Below, in pieces: positions 61,820-64,000 of a DNA stretch of 64,000 nt (its first letter is position 1; each line of letters opens with the position of its first letter). Source of the stretch: Kudoa neothunni (Eukaryota > Cnidaria); NCBI GenBank assembly GCA_964304625.1, contig OZ199839.1:2108001-2172000 (forward strand). The letters run 5' to 3'. The notes under the pieces are model-generated. The model was not told where the DNA came from. It did not search any database and was given only the letters and a program-made list of their open reading frames with translations. The translations under genes and the position numbers were made by a program.

Positions 61820-62819
61820 TACAAAGATCCTCAGTTTGCTACAGCGTTGAAAAGTTGCCATGTTATTATGAATTATATTAGTTAAAATTTGTAATGATTC
61901 GAGGATTTATTCAGAGAAACATTTATTGTCTTTATTATTTTTAAGAATCAAATAATGTAATCCTATGAATCTTAATATAATTGATAAAACATCGTGTTTT
62001 ATAGTATGAATGGTACATAATAAGTTTAACTCGACGAATATTAAGAAATTTATTTTAAAAACTTCCATCTATCATGGAAAAATTATTTACGCGTATATAC
62101 TAGCGGATGCACACGTAGGGGATAAGGATTATACAAATATCGAGATGACCAGGAGGTGCTGCAATTCCACCGTTCCATACACGAGCCGCCGATGCTTTTG
62201 ATACAATTTAACTCCTAATGCTCGCAGAAAATATGAAATTCTTATTCCTATAGACATAGAATTAATGGCAGGTAATCGCCAAGGAGAAATTTGGACAATC
62301 CATCAAAATCCTAATTGTCAAACTCATTTCTTACAAAACATCAGGCATGCTTTACTCGTTTGATTAAATTATATAACCAGTTCAAACAACTGCGAGGAGT
62401 TAACAGTAATTTCAATAGTATATTCCAGCAACTATTATTGAGAATAAGTAGAATGCCGAAAGTAACCTAATGATGATGCAACACTGATAAATACAAAAAC
62501 TAAAATAATTAACAGTTTCGTTGTTGTCCGTTGTCGCTGATTTGGATTATGGCCATTATTCCGCAATTTAACCGACATAGGTTACTGCAACGGATCCATT
62601 TAATCCACATGTGTGGACTGGCTATTGCAACTGATGGAAATATCTACTAAAATAACGCTTACATCAAACGTTTAGGCCGAAATTTGATATACGCCTCTTT
62701 AAGTCCAGTTCAAAAAAGGGTTATTGTGTAATCAACGAGATTATATTTAATACTAACAACAAGTGTGTAATAGTTGATAGTCATTCTAACAAGACTTGAT
62801 GCATCACTATTTGAAGAGC
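61820..62819. other. Intergenic, possible transposon debris
   Basis: The 62010-62201 plus frame and the continuation to about 62390 look weakly coding but match no family I know. CGGCCATTATTCTGC-type sequence near 62546 also occurs near 22466, so part is repetitive. Confidence 0.4.
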
Positions 62820-63409
62820 ACTGATAAAACCATCCCACATATTATTGCAGTTTTCCCCTCCATTGAAATTCAGAAAGGAATCTGTCGATTCCATCCGTAA
62901 AAACAGAGCCATCATCTTGGACTGAAGACGTTCTATTTCGAGGCGAAATTTTATATTTTATAGCTCACATGTATCTTCAATTGTGTTTGTGTGTGGTCCA
63001 GTAGTACCATCAGCGTATTCAATGATATGATTAACCGATAAATGCTGATAGAAATTATGCAATGTAAAATAACTTATGAAGCAATCGGTTATTATAATTG
63101 AATATAGCTTTACATGGGTTTTTATTATTTTTGTTTGTGTTTCTGCTATTCTATCAGGAACTTCTGCAAGATACAGTTTTCTTTCAGGTGTTTTTTCCAC
63201 GCCATCAAGTACTCATGCTCCATTAACGTCATGACCCGGTTGTATTTCCGCTTGCCAAATGTTGATTCATCGATTATATTTTCCCCACCAATGATGATAT
63301 CTTCAAAATCTAGACTGTAACCAACTATTTGCCTGAAATGATAGCAATAATTTGTGATTGTCTGGGAACAATGAGCATTATTTTTTATCAAATCTGTAAC
63401 GGATGACAC
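62820..63409 (-). pseudogene. Merlin (ISXO2/IS1595-like) transposase, DDE core and C-terminus
   Basis: Minus strand, two frames joined by an indel near 63150-63200. The first (63409 onward) has IVGYSLDFEDIIIGGENIID, then ESTFGKRKYNR. That is the family I-G-G-x-x-x-x-D-E-S motif with the first catalytic aspartate and the F-G-K-R-K-Y-x-R block. The second has LYLAEVPDRIAET, IIITDCFISY (second aspartate), VNHIIEYADGTTGPHTNTIE (the N-H and H-T-N-x-I-E block with the catalytic glutamate). After a stop it continues with IKFRLEIERLQSKM and NMWDGFI-like sequence at about 62830. The DDE set is readable, but frameshift and stop mark it as dead. A separate N-terminal relic lies at 2040-2290. Confidence 0.85.
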
Positions 63410-63469
63410 GCGTCAACCGGATTTAGATTAGTGATATCTAAGTAGATTACTTTTCGAGTATATTTTATC
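63410..63469 (+). other. Probable 5' leader of the retroelement
   Basis: Short AT-rich stretch between the Merlin relic and the gag-like start. The insertion boundary should be here or slightly left; no LTR end (TG...) or tRNA primer site could be fixed. Confidence 0.3.
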
Positions 63470-64000
63470 ATGGCTTCTCCTATCGACAGCGCAACTAACT
63501 CCACCGTTACATCTGGTGACAGGGGTGTTGACTCTGTTAAGCCACCGCCACTCAAGAAATTTACCGGCGCCGCCGATAACTTCGCCAAGTTCCACCGCTC
63601 TTTTATGCTCCTTGCACTAGCTAGCAACTGGAATGACCTGGACAAAGCTAGGAATTTTCCCTTGTACCTCGGAGATACCATCCTCGATTTGATCGAGACC
63701 AACGGTATAAATATGTACCGACCAACGAGGGATACATTCAACCTTATGGTGGAGCTGTTAAATAATACATATCGCCCTATCACTTCTTCCGCATTGTCCC
63801 TTCAATCGTTCTACAGTTCGACGTGGGACAATGTCACCCCCTTTGCTGAATTCTGCTTCGGAGTGAACAATTTGCTTCGCAAGGCCCTACCCTCTATCGA
63901 CGAAGACACCGCTAGAACTCTAGTTATGGACCAATGCACGAAGTCGTTGCCTGAGTACATCAAACGTATTATCGTTGCTTCGAAACCCCAAGCACTTCCT
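63470..64000 (+). CDS. Retroelement gag-like protein, runs off the window
   Basis: An uninterrupted frame of 177 codons opens with MASPIDSATNSTVTSGDRGV and continues to the last base with no stop. Features: PPPLKKFTGAADNFAKFHRS, the P-x-F-x-G start usual in Ty3/Gypsy (and some Pao) gag capsid domains; FMLLALASNWNDLDKARNFP; LYLGDTILDLIET; TFNLMVELLNNTYRP; and SFYSSTWDNVTPFAEFCFGV, matching the helical retrotransposon gag fold (A-W-x-x-F-x-x-x-L-x-x-x-F order). Gag forms the particle that packages the RNA. Base composition is clearly more GC-rich than the neighbourhood and the frame is undamaged, suggesting a young insertion. Polymerase genes would lie beyond the window. Confidence 0.8.
   Translation, partial: MASPIDSATNSTVTSGDRGVDSVKPPPLKKFTGAADNFAKFHRSFMLLALASNWNDLDKARNFPLYLGDTILDLIETNGINMYRPTRDTFNLMVELLNNTYRPITSSALSLQSFYSSTWDNVTPFAEFCFGVNNLLRKALPSIDEDTARTLVMDQCTKSLPEYIKRIIVASKPQALP

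Noticed and set aside
63388-63783. 131-codon minus frame
   Set aside because: Shadow of the plus-strand gag-like frame, which has recognisable family motifs.

Overview
The window is animal nuclear DNA. It is very AT-rich, host genes have small GT..AG introns (mostly 40-150 bp), and it encodes a ribosomal protein, a proteasome subunit, a mitochondrial copper chaperone, a G9a-type histone methyltransferase relic and a membrane protein with an ApeC (apextrin C-terminal) domain. ApeC proteins are known from invertebrates such as cnidarians, molluscs, echinoderms and amphioxus, so an invertebrate with a compact-intron, transposon-rich genome is the best reading. I cannot name the species.

Layout. 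0-6.4 kb: transposon relics (a Tigger-like MITE, a Merlin fragment, a decayed hAT transposase). 6.5-24.1 kb: a head-to-tail array of four intact paralogous genes (A-D) of a family I do not recognise. Each has five exons, with coding exons 1-4 of exactly 105, 78, 287 and 100 bp in all four copies. Between the copies lie a Tigger nested in older repeats, a piggyBac MITE and a piggyBac element. 25.9-29.0 kb: a second Tigger and a 1-kb element with 68-bp terminal inverted repeats. 30.4-31.7 kb: PSMD8/RPN12. 33.8-35.0 kb (minus): ApeC membrane protein. 36.9-37.9 kb: COX11. 38-39.5 kb: hAT-type MITEs and a dispersed repeat. 39.6-42.5 kb (minus): ankyrin/SET G9a-like gene with several frame breaks. 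44.3-46.6 kb: a deleted piggyBac copy and a second MITE copy. 47.7-49.9 kb (minus): a broken D5-like primase-helicase, a hallmark gene of large DNA viruses and related elements, read as an endogenous viral relic. 51.2-53.5 kb: a hAT relic. 58.25-59.4 kb: RPL4 with a first exon whose coding part is only the ATG. 59.6-63.4 kb: further MITEs and a Merlin transposase relic. 63.47 kb to the end: an open, GC-richer gag-like ORF of a retroelement that runs off the window.

The core genes (RPL4, PSMD8, COX11) are ordinary housekeeping genes and show no functional clustering. The four-gene array is the best candidate for something undescribed: splice phases and reading frames are preserved in every copy while the proteins have diverged, so the copies look like selected genes and not debris. 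The rest is mainly a record of DNA-transposon activity from Tigger/pogo, piggyBac, hAT and Merlin, with several traceable insertion events. All calls come from reading the sequence; no database search was run.
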